This document shows positions 1 to 7,866 of a stretch of 64,000 bases of DNA, in pieces. Below the pieces are notes generated by a model that worked only from the letters and a program-made list of their open reading frames with translations, searched no databases and was not told where the DNA came from. The stretch is taken from positions 1 to 64,000 of the forward strand of contig CAZTUB010000007.1 in the NCBI GenBank assembly GCA_964615905.1, read 5' to 3'. The stretch comes from DATLMR01 sp964615905. GTDB taxonomy: Bacteria; Acidobacteriota; Blastocatellia; UBA7656. The first letter of the stretch is position 1. The number at the start of each line of letters is the position of its first letter. The position numbers were made by a program, and so were the translations under genes.

Positions 1-8
1 GAGTGGTT

Positions 9-176
9 TCACTCTACTGGTCTATGACCGTTTACACAATCTTTCTTACACCCTCCATAAAATGGCCTATTGACGAAGATGCAAGTACTTTCACCTCTGG
101 CTCTGCTTTCGGATTCCAAGCAAGCCGAGTCACGGTCAGGCTCAAAGTGGAACGTCAACCATTTAATGTCAAGCAT
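9..176 (-). CDS. small hypothetical protein (55 aa) of the integrative element
   Basis: I do not recognise this protein. Its ATG lies 4 bases after the stop of the next upstream small gene, and the GGTGGGGA that ends that gene could serve as its ribosome binding site, which suggests translational coupling. The protein has four cysteines and no obvious signal peptide or membrane segment. It lies in the AT-richer block that ends at the tRNA gene, so it is probably cargo of the integrated element. It may be a spurious short frame; codon evidence is thin. Confidence 0.35.
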   Translation of the reverse strand: MLDIKWLTFHFEPDRDSACLESESRARGESTCIFVNRPFYGGCKKDCVNGHRPVE

Positions 177-180
177 CAGG

Positions 181-375
181 CTATCCCCACCAATCTTCAA
201 TCGTCTTATAGTACATCGTGCAGATGGTTTCTACTTCTTCATCCGTGATTCGGTCTTTCAATACGATTTTAAGCATTATGCCAAGCAACTCCATTGGAGT
301 TACTTCTATTAATTTCTGCTCATTATTTTTCTGACGTTTGGTAGGCTCTTTCTCTGTTTTGTCTGATGGTTTCAT
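181..375 (-). CDS. small charged hypothetical protein (64 aa)
   Basis: Unrecognised small protein with a lysine/glutamate-rich N-terminus followed by a hydrophobic-charged segment (about residues 26-64) that looks like two helices ending in DWWG. The ATG at 375 is preferred; an in-frame TTG at 384 would add three residues. It is followed 4 bases later by another small frame on the same strand, so the two may form a tiny operon at the left edge of the integrative element. The composition reads like a real soluble protein, but there is no family evidence. Confidence 0.4.
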   Translation of the reverse strand: MKPSDKTEKEPTKRQKNNEQKLIEVTPMELLGIMLKIVLKDRITDEEVETICTMYYKTIEDWWG

Positions 376-515
376 AGGCGACAATCGTGGTAAACTCGCG
401 AACTAAAGGTGAACAGGTCACGGAACACTTTGGTGTACTCGGCAGACCTGAAACCTAAGTCATCTATACACCTAAATAGGTTGATAAGCAAGTGTCCATT
501 AGGAGGATTCGCCTA

Positions 516-806
516 ATGGGACGCGGCGCACAAACACGGCCTCAAAAGCTAAAGACAAAACTACGCAAGGTCAGGAATAATTTCGGCTACACATTGGCAG
601 AGATGACGCGACAATTACAAAGCAAAGGGAGTGGACTATTGCGCCCGCATTACGTAGGCGAATTTGAGAAGGGCAAAAGGACACCATCGCTTTTAGTCTT
701 GTTGGCCTACTCTAAACTGACAGGCATTTCCATCAATGTGCTTGTTGATGATGAGCTTGATTTACCCAAAATAGCGGTAAAGGGATTACCTACAGAGAAG
801 GGGTAA
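516..806 (+). CDS. XRE-family helix-turn-helix regulator
   Basis: A 96-residue DNA-binding protein. The basic N-terminus leads into a Cro/C1-type HTH: a first helix around KLRKVRNNFGYTLAEM, a recognition region around RPHYVGEFEKGKRTPS, and a C-terminal half LLVLLAYSKLTGISINVLVDD typical of XRE regulators. The ATG at 516 is chosen because a perfect AGGAGG (501-506) lies 9 bases upstream; an earlier in-frame GTG at 492 lacks such a site. It probably controls genes of the integrative element, for example excision or replication functions, but no operator is evident. It stands alone on its strand here. Confidence 0.75.
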   Translation: MGRGAQTRPQKLKTKLRKVRNNFGYTLAEMTRQLQSKGSGLLRPHYVGEFEKGKRTPSLLVLLAYSKLTGISINVLVDDELDLPKIAVKGLPTEKG

Positions 807-997
807 TTATCTTCTTTTAAAAGAAGAGCATTGTGCGACATATTCAAATGGGGACTTATCGTACTTCATCTCAAAGTCTGAAATCTCGTTGGCCACTTTT
901 TCTGTGCCGCGCCCAAATAAGAGGGCGTGACACACTTCTGTTTCTTCCCAAAACCGTAGGCTCAAACGTTGCACGACAATAGGCTAACGCTCTGGAT

Positions 998-2107
998 CTA
1001 GATCTGCTCTGTACGAGAATTACTATGATCACGTACGATTCTATAAATGTAAGAAATATCAACTTTATATTTATTAGCGAGATCTTTAATGAAATTGGGT
1101 GGGTACTTTTTATATTTATTGCATAAACGCCAAATATGCTGTTTTTGATTATTTGTAATCTTTGACCGCCGCTTTTCTCGTGTTGGGTTTAGTCGTTCAT
1201 TCAGACGATATCGCTTTTGCGCTTCTCTTCGTGCGGCTGCCGTCCCACAATGAGGAGAATCGCAATAGATGTTGCGAGCCACTGATTGGCGATGTCTCAA
1301 TAAAAAGGGGCGACCACAGTTTGAGCAAAAAGCGTAGCCTGAGGACTTATTTATTAATAGTAGGATTTGAACCCCTAGCGTGGCAAGAAGGGTATCTACA
1401 CCCTCACTTCCTAGACAAAAAGCAGGTTCTCCATCTTCCCAAAAGAACAAGGGACGCACTCCTGTAATTGCAAGCCAATCATTTACATATTGTGCGACCA
1501 GCATTCTGCCAATTGGTATTGGGGGAGGGAGAGAAGGAATCTTAGGCTCGGCTGTGAGTCTTACAGATTGTCCTTTTGCTGTGAACCCCGTATAGCTTTC
1601 CGGCTTATATCCCATAGCCTGCCAAGCTTCCGATTTGCCTGGGCGATTGACATGTAAATCTGCTCCCAACCGGACGATCATGCTTGCTTGCCGAATCCAG
1701 AAATCCCATGCGTCGAGCGGCTCATACCATACTGCGCTCGACTGTTCAACTGGATTGCAATTTCTGCGATACTCATCCTGTGCAATTAGATTCCAACCTG
1801 GTGTATCAATAAATGTATTGAATCCAGGATTGTGACTTGCAGGTAGTCCATGTTCGCATATCCCTAAGACCCCCCATCTCCTGGCAAAACTCGCAATCCG
1901 GCTACTTCCTTCTCCCTCTAAAGCAAGAAAACTCTGCAAAGGCTCAAAAGGCTTATCTGTATTCAGATATGTCCTTACCGCTCGAGCGGAATAAACTAAA
2001 TTATTTCCTTCAACTCTCACATCACTCGGCCTGCGCCATCCTAGAATCAGCGCAGATGAAGCCCGGTATCTTTCATCTTGAAGTTCATCTATTGGTGAAG
2101 TTTTCAT
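998..2107 (-). CDS. zinc-ribbon protein with C-terminal HTH-like segment
   Basis: A 369-residue protein of unknown function. Around residues 255-290 it has a zinc-ribbon motif, C-x2-C-x17-C-x4-C, followed by an arginine/alanine-rich helix (RREAQKRYR). This layout resembles the C-terminal zinc finger of CGNR-type proteins. The last 50 residues are lysine-rich and end in an HTH-like segment (FIKDLANKYKVDISYIYRIV). The N-terminal 240 residues match nothing I know. Together this suggests a DNA- or RNA-binding regulator. It is divergent from the replication ATPase, with a 158-base AT-rich spacer between them. Its AT-richer composition fits the integrative element. Confidence 0.7.
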   Translation of the reverse strand: MKTSPIDELQDERYRASSALILGWRRPSDVRVEGNNLVYSARAVRTYLNTDKPFEPLQSFLALEGEGSSRIASFARRWGVLGICEHGLPASHNPGFNTFIDTPGWNLIAQDEYRRNCNPVEQSSAVWYEPLDAWDFWIRQASMIVRLGADLHVNRPGKSEAWQAMGYKPESYTGFTAKGQSVRLTAEPKIPSLPPPIPIGRMLVAQYVNDWLAITGVRPLFFWEDGEPAFCLGSEGVDTLLATLGVQILLLINKSSGYAFCSNCGRPFLLRHRQSVARNIYCDSPHCGTAAARREAQKRYRLNERLNPTREKRRSKITNNQKQHIWRLCNKYKKYPPNFIKDLANKYKVDISYIYRIVRDHSNSRTEQI

Positions 2108-2108
2108 G

Positions 2109-2129
2109 AGTGATAGTCCAGTGATAGTC
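2109..2129. repeat. 11-bp tandem repeat AGTGATAGTC
   Basis: AGTGATAGTC occurs at 2109-2118 and again at 2120-2129, one helical turn apart, in the AT-rich spacer between the zinc-ribbon gene and the replication ATPase. Such spacing could be a binding site for a regulator or replication protein. Two copies only, so this is tentative. Confidence 0.3.
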
Positions 2130-2265
2130 TAAAGATATTATATTAGAACTAAATTACAGTAACATCAATTCATTACATTCAAGAAAAGAGCAAAGACGAT
2201 TATGAAGGTTATAGGGGTAAGAATGGCCTTAAGGTTTCTGTCACTAAAAGGAAGTGAGAATCGGT

Positions 2266-3747
2266 ATGAGTGATTTCGGCTTTGATTGGCAAGAAATACT
2301 TGAAGAGAATGGGCTACCTAGTGATTTAGAAGCAGAGAAAGCGATTCTAGGCTCTACCCAGTTAAATAATCGCCTTGCTGAACAGATTGCCGACTTGCTT
2401 GATGAAAATGATTTCTATCTCGAACCTAATCGGCTGATATTCCGGTCAATTTGTAGCTTGGTAGAAAAGGGTACAAGAATTGATGCCATAACGATAGGAG
2501 ATGTTTTGAGGGCACAGGGTTCGTTTGAACGCGTGGGAGGAATCACTTACATCGCGTCTCTAACCGATGGTATTCCAAGGACAGACTCAATTGAACCCTA
2601 TGCGCGAATCCTGAGGCAGAAAGCAAAAGAACGACAGTTGATTGCTACCCTAAATACTTCTCTCGGTCGAATCGTTGCCGGAGAAGATCGCGAAGCCATA
2701 ATCGCTGACATCAAACAGTTCTGCGTACGAGAGATCGAATCAAACAACAAAACGTTCATGGGGTTCTATAATTCGCTGGACGATTTCTTCAATGGTAAAA
2801 TTATAAAACTGGAAGAAATCATCCACGGTATTCACCGGGGTGAAGTAGGTGAGCTCGCGGCTGTCACGAACTACGGTAAAAGCACTCTTCTGTTAAATTT
2901 AGCCCTATCACTTGCCAGCGGTGAAGAATGCTTGCCCTTATTTCCACATGCCACAACGATACGCTGCGTTATATATGTAGACGGCGAGAATTCGCCGTCT
3001 CGACTCCGCTCTGACCTGCTAACGATGCTGCATCAAGTCACAAACTATGAGCTGGCGCGTGAGAACTTAAAGCTCGTCATTGACGGCCATATTGATGGTT
3101 TCCCCTTAAATTTAAGCAAATCGCAGCACCTAAACAGGCTAATAGCCTTTGGGCAGAAACACAAAGCAGATTTGATTGTAATTGATCCTGTTGGCTCCAT
3201 CTTCGAGCTTTACAACGAAAATGACAACGCAGAGGTGACTCGGCGGATAATGAACCCGCTCAAGACTTTAGCTAGGGAGGTAGATTGTGCCGTCATTTTC
3301 TCGCACCACATTGGCAAATCTGCGGAGACACAAACAGGGGAGGGTGCTTATAAAGGGCGCGGGGGCTCTGCCTTCGGTGCGTTGTCACGCGTAGTCTTCA
3401 CCATCGAAAAAGACCAGAAGCACGGCGCTAATTACATTGTATTGAAGTGTGCCAAGAGTAAAGGCGCGATATTTGATCCGGTCCTTATGAAGCTGAATCA
3501 GGAGACGCGATGGTTTGAACCATGTGCAGAGAAACCCATCGAGCCAGCTAAACCTCCTACTGCTCAGGAGATTGCTGCTTTCGTTGCCGCGTCTATTGAG
3601 GTGAGCACTCAAGAGATCAAGAAGCATTTTGCGGGGCGAGGTTCCGTGCGCACAATATCAGACAGAATCCAGAATGCACAGCGAGCAGGGCTGATTTTTA
3701 AGGCCAATCAGAAGGCTCCGTGGCGTTTCGGGACCTCAAAGAAATGA
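2266..3747 (+). CDS. DnaB-N / RecA-like (RepA-type) replication ATPase
   Basis: A 493-residue ATPase. Residues about 15-115 match the DnaB helicase N-terminal domain (LEAEKAILGS opening, later GGITYIASLTDGIPRT). The middle is a RecA-like core of the AAA_25/RepA kind: Walker A AVTNYGKST near residue 206, an acidic strand VIYVDGEN, Walker B LIVIDPVGSIF, and the histidine motif IFSHHIGKS. The last 60 residues look like a winged helix. Such proteins act as helicase or primase-helicase in plasmids, phages and integrative elements. The ATG at 2266 is preferred over the GTG at 2254 because the purine-rich GGAAG would overlap the GTG. The 22-bp inverted repeat lies downstream. Confidence 0.85.
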   Translation: MSDFGFDWQEILEENGLPSDLEAEKAILGSTQLNNRLAEQIADLLDENDFYLEPNRLIFRSICSLVEKGTRIDAITIGDVLRAQGSFERVGGITYIASLTDGIPRTDSIEPYARILRQKAKERQLIATLNTSLGRIVAGEDREAIIADIKQFCVREIESNNKTFMGFYNSLDDFFNGKIIKLEEIIHGIHRGEVGELAAVTNYGKSTLLLNLALSLASGEECLPLFPHATTIRCVIYVDGENSPSRLRSDLLTMLHQVTNYELARENLKLVIDGHIDGFPLNLSKSQHLNRLIAFGQKHKADLIVIDPVGSIFELYNENDNAEVTRRIMNPLKTLAREVDCAVIFSHHIGKSAETQTGEGAYKGRGGSAFGALSRVVFTIEKDQKHGANYIVLKCAKSKGAIFDPVLMKLNQETRWFEPCAEKPIEPAKPPTAQEIAAFVAASIEVSTQEIKKHFAGRGSVRTISDRIQNAQRAGLIFKANQKAPWRFGTSKK

Positions 3748-3795
3748 CAACTTTGAGTAGTCTATGCGAGAACCTAATACTTTAATTGCTGACTC

Positions 3796-3842
3796 GTTTG
3801 TGCAATATGCAACTCCTTATAGGAGTTGCATATTGCACAAAC
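3796..3842. repeat. perfect 22-bp inverted repeat with 3-base loop
   Basis: Positions 3796-3817 and 3821-3842 are exact reverse complements, separated only by TAT. The arms begin GTTTGTGCAATATG and end AACTCCT. No T-run follows on either strand, so it is not a classical intrinsic terminator. It sits between the replication ATPase and the excisionase/integrase pair. Candidate roles are a replication origin or nicking hairpin, a dimeric protein site, or a factor-independent terminator with an atypical tail. Confidence 0.85.
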
Positions 3843-4010
3843 AGGTTAAAACGTACCCAGGCGGGTGTTGCTTTCCAGGATTGTGAGTCTACAAGCCTTC
3901 GATTCAATTCATGCAAACAATGTCGGGGATCCCTGAGGTGAAGCATAGATAATGCAGTCAGGAATTGAGCAAAGGTTTAAACTCGCTCCTTCATTATGTA
4001 TAGGAGAATT

Positions 4011-4292
4011 ATGTCAGAAGACGTTGTGATAATGCCAAATTTACGTCATCCGACAGACTTGAACTTGCCCGGCCCAAGAATCTGGAAGCCTGAACATCTT
4101 GCCGCGTTTTTTGGCTTCTCGGTTCACTGGGTTTACAAACAGACGCGCATCGGTTCGCCTGATCCGCCACCGCGTTGTCAAGGGTTCAGGCTTATTCGGT
4201 TTGATACACAATCACTAGAATTTCAGGCTTGGATTCTTCGTCAATTGGGTTGTGATTCACCCATTGATGTGGAGGAGATGAATCGTGTATAG
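4011..4292 (+). CDS. excisionase-like HTH protein
   Basis: A 93-residue protein with a MerR/AlpA-like helix-turn-helix at about residues 24-80 (WKPEHLAAFFGFSVHWVYKQ, then a wing RLIRFDTQSLEFQAW). Small proteins of this sort beside a tyrosine recombinase usually act as recombination directionality factors or as activators of the integrase gene. The ATG at 4011 has AGGAG a few bases upstream. Its 3' end lies just ahead of the integrase gene, whose best ATG is at 4342. The motif supports an excisionase/regulator assignment, but direct homology is inferred by eye. Confidence 0.7.
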   Translation: MSEDVVIMPNLRHPTDLNLPGPRIWKPEHLAAFFGFSVHWVYKQTRIGSPDPPPRCQGFRLIRFDTQSLEFQAWILRQLGCDSPIDVEEMNRV

Positions 4293-4341
4293 TCGTCCAG
4301 CGAAAGCTAAACACGAGCCAATTCTATCAAAGGAGAAAAGA

Positions 4342-5535
4342 ATGGCTCGAAAACGAAAGAGCTATCAACTTGGTAGCATCTCGTCGCATAACGGTCAAAA
4401 CACCCTCCGCTACTGGCTTTTGGACTATACCACCGGACAGATGGTCAGAAAGCGGGAGGCGCTACCGGGCGCAGCGACAAAGAAAGAGGCGCGTGAAATG
4501 TCGAAGCCGATCATGGATCGCGTCAATCAGCATAATAATAACCCGGAAGCCGGAAGGTTAAAGAGGGAGCAGCAGTGTTCTCTCGCTTTCAAGGACTTCA
4601 TTGACGGCAGATGGAAGGCATATATGTCGAATGGAAAGATCGCGGACTCAACGCGTTACTCATACGACAGCGTGACCAAAAGGCACATCCTGCCCTTCTT
4701 CGGGGACTTCCCGTTGAGAGAGATCACCCCCTCACACGTTTCGGACTTTTTTGCCCGGCTTTCTGACGGCGTTGCTCCGAAGTTCGCTTTGAATATGTAC
4801 ACACTACTTAACACGATGTTTGACGTTGCTTTTCAATACGATTTGATCCAAGCCAATCCGGTGAGAAGCAAACTCCACAAGCCGAAGGTTGAGCATAAAG
4901 AAAAGCCTATTCTAGACGTCCGGGAGGTAGTGGGCATTCTAGAGCATGTTGACGATGAATACAGGTTATTCTTTGCTCTCCTTGCCTGTACAGGAATGCG
5001 TAGCGGTGAATGTCGCGGACTGACTTGGCGAGATATCGATTTCTCATTGCGAGTGATGTTTGTCAATCAAAGCGTTTGGCGCGGTAAGGTGAAGAAGCCT
5101 AAGACGCAAGCTAGCATTAGGAAATTTCGTCTGCATCATAATCTAGTTCAACGACTACGACAACACAAGGCATCATCAAGGTACAATGCTCTTGATGATT
5201 TTGTCTTTTGTCGTGAAGATGGTAGTTCGCTTGACCCAGATTGGCTGCGGGAGTCTGTGCTGTACGCAGCAATGGATAAAGCTGGGGTGAAAAGAAGTCC
5301 TCGCGCATACGGATTTCATATCTTCCGTCACACGGCAGGAAGTATTGGGTATGACAAGACTGGTAAGATGAAGGTGGTTCAAAAGCTGCTTGGACATGCT
5401 CAAGAATCCACAACATCAGGTATCTACGTGCATACGCCGGAGGATGAAGTCGCGGAAGCTGCCGAACTGGTTGCCGACGAGATTTTTTCTCAGATGCAAT
5501 CGGTGCTGAATTTCAGCTCTAGATTAGTGAATTGA
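4342..5535 (+). CDS. site-specific tyrosine recombinase (phage-type integrase)
   Basis: A 397-residue integrase with an N-terminal arm-binding segment, a SAM-like core-binding domain (about 75-185, containing DSTRYSYDSVTKRHILPFFG) and a catalytic domain. The catalytic residues are visible: arginine in TGMRSGE, a beta-hairpin lysine region, HIFRHTAG (H-x-x-R), LLGHAQ and the nucleophile in GIYVHT. The ATG at 4342 has AGGAG 6 bases upstream (4331-4335); a GTG at 4285 would overlap the preceding gene and lacks support. It ends 101 bases from the 3' end of the initiator tRNA gene, the usual position for an integrase of an element inserted at a tRNA. Confidence 0.93.
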   Translation: MARKRKSYQLGSISSHNGQNTLRYWLLDYTTGQMVRKREALPGAATKKEAREMSKPIMDRVNQHNNNPEAGRLKREQQCSLAFKDFIDGRWKAYMSNGKIADSTRYSYDSVTKRHILPFFGDFPLREITPSHVSDFFARLSDGVAPKFALNMYTLLNTMFDVAFQYDLIQANPVRSKLHKPKVEHKEKPILDVREVVGILEHVDDEYRLFFALLACTGMRSGECRGLTWRDIDFSLRVMFVNQSVWRGKVKKPKTQASIRKFRLHHNLVQRLRQHKASSRYNALDDFVFCREDGSSLDPDWLRESVLYAAMDKAGVKRSPRAYGFHIFRHTAGSIGYDKTGKMKVVQKLLGHAQESTTSGIYVHTPEDEVAEAAELVADEIFSQMQSVLNFSSRLVN

Positions 5536-5536
5536 A

Positions 5537-5558
5537 TTGGACCCTAGCTTGGACCCTA
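5537..5558. repeat. direct repeat TTGGACCCTA x2, possible integrase arm sites
   Basis: TTGGACCCTA occurs at 5537-5546 and 5549-5558, a 12-base period, immediately after the integrase stop codon and before the tRNA. Short direct repeats next to an attachment site are typical arm-type binding sites of tyrosine recombinases. The function is inferred from position only. Confidence 0.4.
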
Positions 5559-5607
5559 AAGGGATAAAAGGTGAATGACGACAGAACCTACAGGACCGCT
5601 AACCATA

Positions 5608-5633
5608 GCAAAAGCCCGACTTACGCCGGGCTT
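5608..5633 (-). terminator. intrinsic terminator of the tRNA-fMet gene
   Basis: On the minus strand, AAGCCCG (5633-5627) pairs with CGGGCTT (5618-5612) around an 8-base loop and is followed by a T-rich stretch. It lies 4 bases beyond the encoded CCA end of the tRNA, so it should end tRNA transcription. Confidence 0.75.
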
Positions 5634-5636
5634 GAA

Positions 5637-5713
<77 letters not shown>

Positions 5714-6214
5714 CTAATTCGAAATTGCAGTATAGCTACTGTTGTTGCGCGATGTCAAGTTTGATGGCTCTCGCTCTCTTAACCTGCTCTCCGCTGCATT
5801 CCGGCTCTGATCTATCTTTATTACCACTTCGCCCGCCCGCACCAACCCCAGGTCCTGGCGCGCAAATGACTCTATTAGTCTCGGGTCGCTCTTTAACCCT
5901 TTTACCTCACTCTCCAACTTCTCAGTCTCTATGCGCAGCTGGTCAACACGATTAATCGTCGCTTCGTGTTTAGCCACAGCGGCAGCAAGCTCCGACTGGG
6001 TTCTATAATAGACCGATACGCAGATTGCTGAAGCGGCCAGGATTATCATTATAACCAACCCGTCTATCGAACGATGGATCGCTACACGTCGCCGTTCGCA
6101 GGAGTTAGTTCGTGCTATCGGATTAACTCGATTAATCCAGAATGTATTTGCGGCCTGACTCAAGTAACACCTCCAGATCTTGCTCGTTTGAAGCCTCTCC
6201 ATAAATTCGCACAA
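5714..6214 (-). CDS. FtsB/DivIC-like septum formation initiator
   Basis: The conserved part starts with a basic stretch (CERRRVAIHRS), one membrane helix (LVIMIILAASAICVSVYY), a coiled coil (KHEATINRVDQLRIETEKLESEVKGL) and the closing motif DPRLIESFARQDLGLVRAGEVVIKI, the usual FtsB/DivIC plan. FtsB-type proteins bridge the divisome with FtsL and FtsQ. The listed ATG overlaps the upstream phosphohexomutase gene by 83 bases; since no ATG lies between that gene's stop and the membrane helix, the true start is uncertain (possibly a non-ATG codon near 6130). The C-terminal 20-odd residues overlap the tRNA promoter and are probably unconstrained. Confidence 0.8.
   Translation of the reverse strand: MCEFMERLQTSKIWRCYLSQAANTFWINRVNPIARTNSCERRRVAIHRSIDGLVIMIILAASAICVSVYYRTQSELAAAVAKHEATINRVDQLRIETEKLESEVKGLKSDPRLIESFARQDLGLVRAGEVVIKIDQSRNAAESRLREREPSNLTSRNNSSYTAISN
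5729..5758 (-). promoter_or_regulatory. sigma70-type promoter of tRNA-fMet
   Basis: On the minus strand, TTGACA (5758-5753) and TATACT (5734-5729) are separated by 18 bases, close to consensus. Transcription would start near 5722, just ahead of the tRNA 5' end. The promoter lies inside the 3' end of the ftsB-like coding region. Confidence 0.8.
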
Positions 6215-7526
6215 GCGGCTCTGTGCCCGATGGTCGCATCAATAACCACGACCCGTCTTCTAAAACAAACTTTGCCCCGTCCACTCTGCTGACCGACGCA
6301 ACATTGCGACCGGCGAACCCTGCCGGGTCGCTTGCAAGCTTTGCCGGTAAGGCCTGCTGCAATTCGGGCGTGAGCTTTACGCCTATACGCCCCGCGACAA
6401 GCTTGCCGACTTCCCTGTAAACTTGTTCAAGCATCTCCGTGAGCGTCTTGCCTCGACGCGCGACCATCTCCGCCACAAGCAGGCACGCTAATATGCCGTC
6501 TTTTTCCGGGAAATGACCCCTGATCGAAAGCCCCGCGCTCTCTTCGCCGCCTATCGCTATCTTGTCTTCGTTTATCAGCTGCCCTATAAACTTGAAGCCC
6601 ACCGGCGTCTCGATGACTTCGATCCCTCGCCGCGCCGCCACACGGTCAATCAAGCCGGTCGTCGGGACGGACCTGGCAACCCTATCGGACCAGCCGCGCG
6701 ATTCCGCAAGGTAATCGACCAGCAAGGTGATTATCAGGTTGGCCGAGATAAACGCGCCGTTCGTGTCGAGCACTCCGAACCTGTCAGCGTCGCCGTCTGT
6801 CGATAGCCCCAGGTTGTACCCGTTCACTGTGACTTCGTGGCGCAGCTCTTCGAGGTACTCTTCATCCGGCTCAGGGCTATGGCCGCCGAAATATACATCG
6901 CGCCAGTTGTGCAGCATCAAGACTTCACAACCCGAATCTTTCAAAGCCTTGTCGAGATAGCCTCGGCCCGTGCCCCAGAGCGGGTCATATGCGATTCTGA
7001 GCCCGGCCTTCGCTATGGCCTGCAGGTCTATCTTCGAGGCGAGGTCTGTCAAATAGCCTTCGGCCGCAGAAAAGATCACGCCAGCGTCGCCCGTGCCGAT
7101 GGAGCCAGAAAAATCGCTGGTTTCAAGGTTCATAATCTCTTGTTCAATCTGCCCCGTTACTTCGGGCAACGCAGGCGCGCCGTCGGACGTCGAGAACTTC
7201 ATGCCGCAGTACTCCGGCGGATTATGACTTGCGGTGAAGTTGATCGCGCCGGCAGCCTTCTTCGATCTTATAGCGTGCGAGATGGCCGGCGTTGGCGTCG
7301 GGCTGTCGCACACCAACGCATTTAATCCGTTTGAAGCAAGAACACGCGCCGACTCTGCTGCAAAAGTCTCGGCCATAAAACGTGTGTCGTAACCCAGGAT
7401 TACTTCGGAACTCGTAGCATTTTGCTTGAGCCAGTTTGCTATCGCCTGCGTCACCTTGCGCACAGCGACGAATGTGAATTCATCGGCGATGATCGCTCGC
7501 CAACCGGAAGTCCCAAACTTTATCAT
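6132..7526 (-). CDS. phosphoglucomutase/phosphomannomutase family protein
   Basis: A full-length 464-residue alpha-D-phosphohexomutase, which interconverts hexose 1- and 6-phosphates through a phosphoserine. The active-site loop TASHNPP (about 98-104, Ser100), the metal-binding DGDADRFG, the sugar-binding GEESAG and the phosphate-binding RPSGTEP are all present. Which sugar it prefers (glucose, mannose or glucosamine) cannot be read from the sequence. The ATG at 7526 lies just 6 bases after an extended -10 box TGATATAAT, so the transcript may be leaderless. The downstream ftsB-like gene overlaps its 3' end, which suggests cotranscription. Confidence 0.93.
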   Translation of the reverse strand: MIKFGTSGWRAIIADEFTFVAVRKVTQAIANWLKQNATSSEVILGYDTRFMAETFAAESARVLASNGLNALVCDSPTPTPAISHAIRSKKAAGAINFTASHNPPEYCGMKFSTSDGAPALPEVTGQIEQEIMNLETSDFSGSIGTGDAGVIFSAAEGYLTDLASKIDLQAIAKAGLRIAYDPLWGTGRGYLDKALKDSGCEVLMLHNWRDVYFGGHSPEPDEEYLEELRHEVTVNGYNLGLSTDGDADRFGVLDTNGAFISANLIITLLVDYLAESRGWSDRVARSVPTTGLIDRVAARRGIEVIETPVGFKFIGQLINEDKIAIGGEESAGLSIRGHFPEKDGILACLLVAEMVARRGKTLTEMLEQVYREVGKLVAGRIGVKLTPELQQALPAKLASDPAGFAGRNVASVSRVDGAKFVLEDGSWLLMRPSGTEPLVRIYGEASNEQDLEVLLESGRKYILD

Positions 7527-7532
7527 CTCCGA

Positions 7533-7541
7533 ATTATATCA
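7533..7541 (-). promoter_or_regulatory. extended -10 promoter of the phosphohexomutase gene
   Basis: Minus-strand TGATATAAT (7541-7533) is a perfect extended -10. Only 6 bases separate it from the ATG at 7526, so transcription starting at the usual distance would begin at the start codon itself. A second TATAAT lies further upstream near 7580 and could give a leadered transcript. Confidence 0.5.
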
Positions 7542-7866
7542 GTCTCCGGTGTAGAGACGTCTAGAACTACCGCGAAAGAATTATAAAAGCGTACAGATTT
7601 GGGGCACTTAGTGGCCGCTGTGGGGTTTGGCCAGGCTGACAAGTTCGGACTCTACCACCTTTTAATTTTCAACGCAAGATTTTTCTTTTTGGATAGTTTC
7701 ATCGGGTTCGTTAAGAGTCAGCTTTAGGCCCGCAAGCCCGCTCGTGACCTCTCTCGCCCGGTCGATTTTTGCTTCGACTCTTCGTTGTTTTGATTGCAGC
7801 CCGTCACCTGACAGATTATTCTTTGTGACTGCTCGGACTTTGTTTGGAGAATGGAGGTCGCTCGTC
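7542..7866. other. gene-free divergent spacer upstream of moxR
   Basis: About 325 bases between the divergent phosphohexomutase and MoxR genes. I see a second TATAAT for the leftward gene, and for the rightward gene a weak pair TTGATT (7790) and GATTAT (7814) with an 18-base gap. A purine-rich GGAGG (7853-7857) marks the MoxR start. No RNA gene or repeat is evident. Confidence 0.4.
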
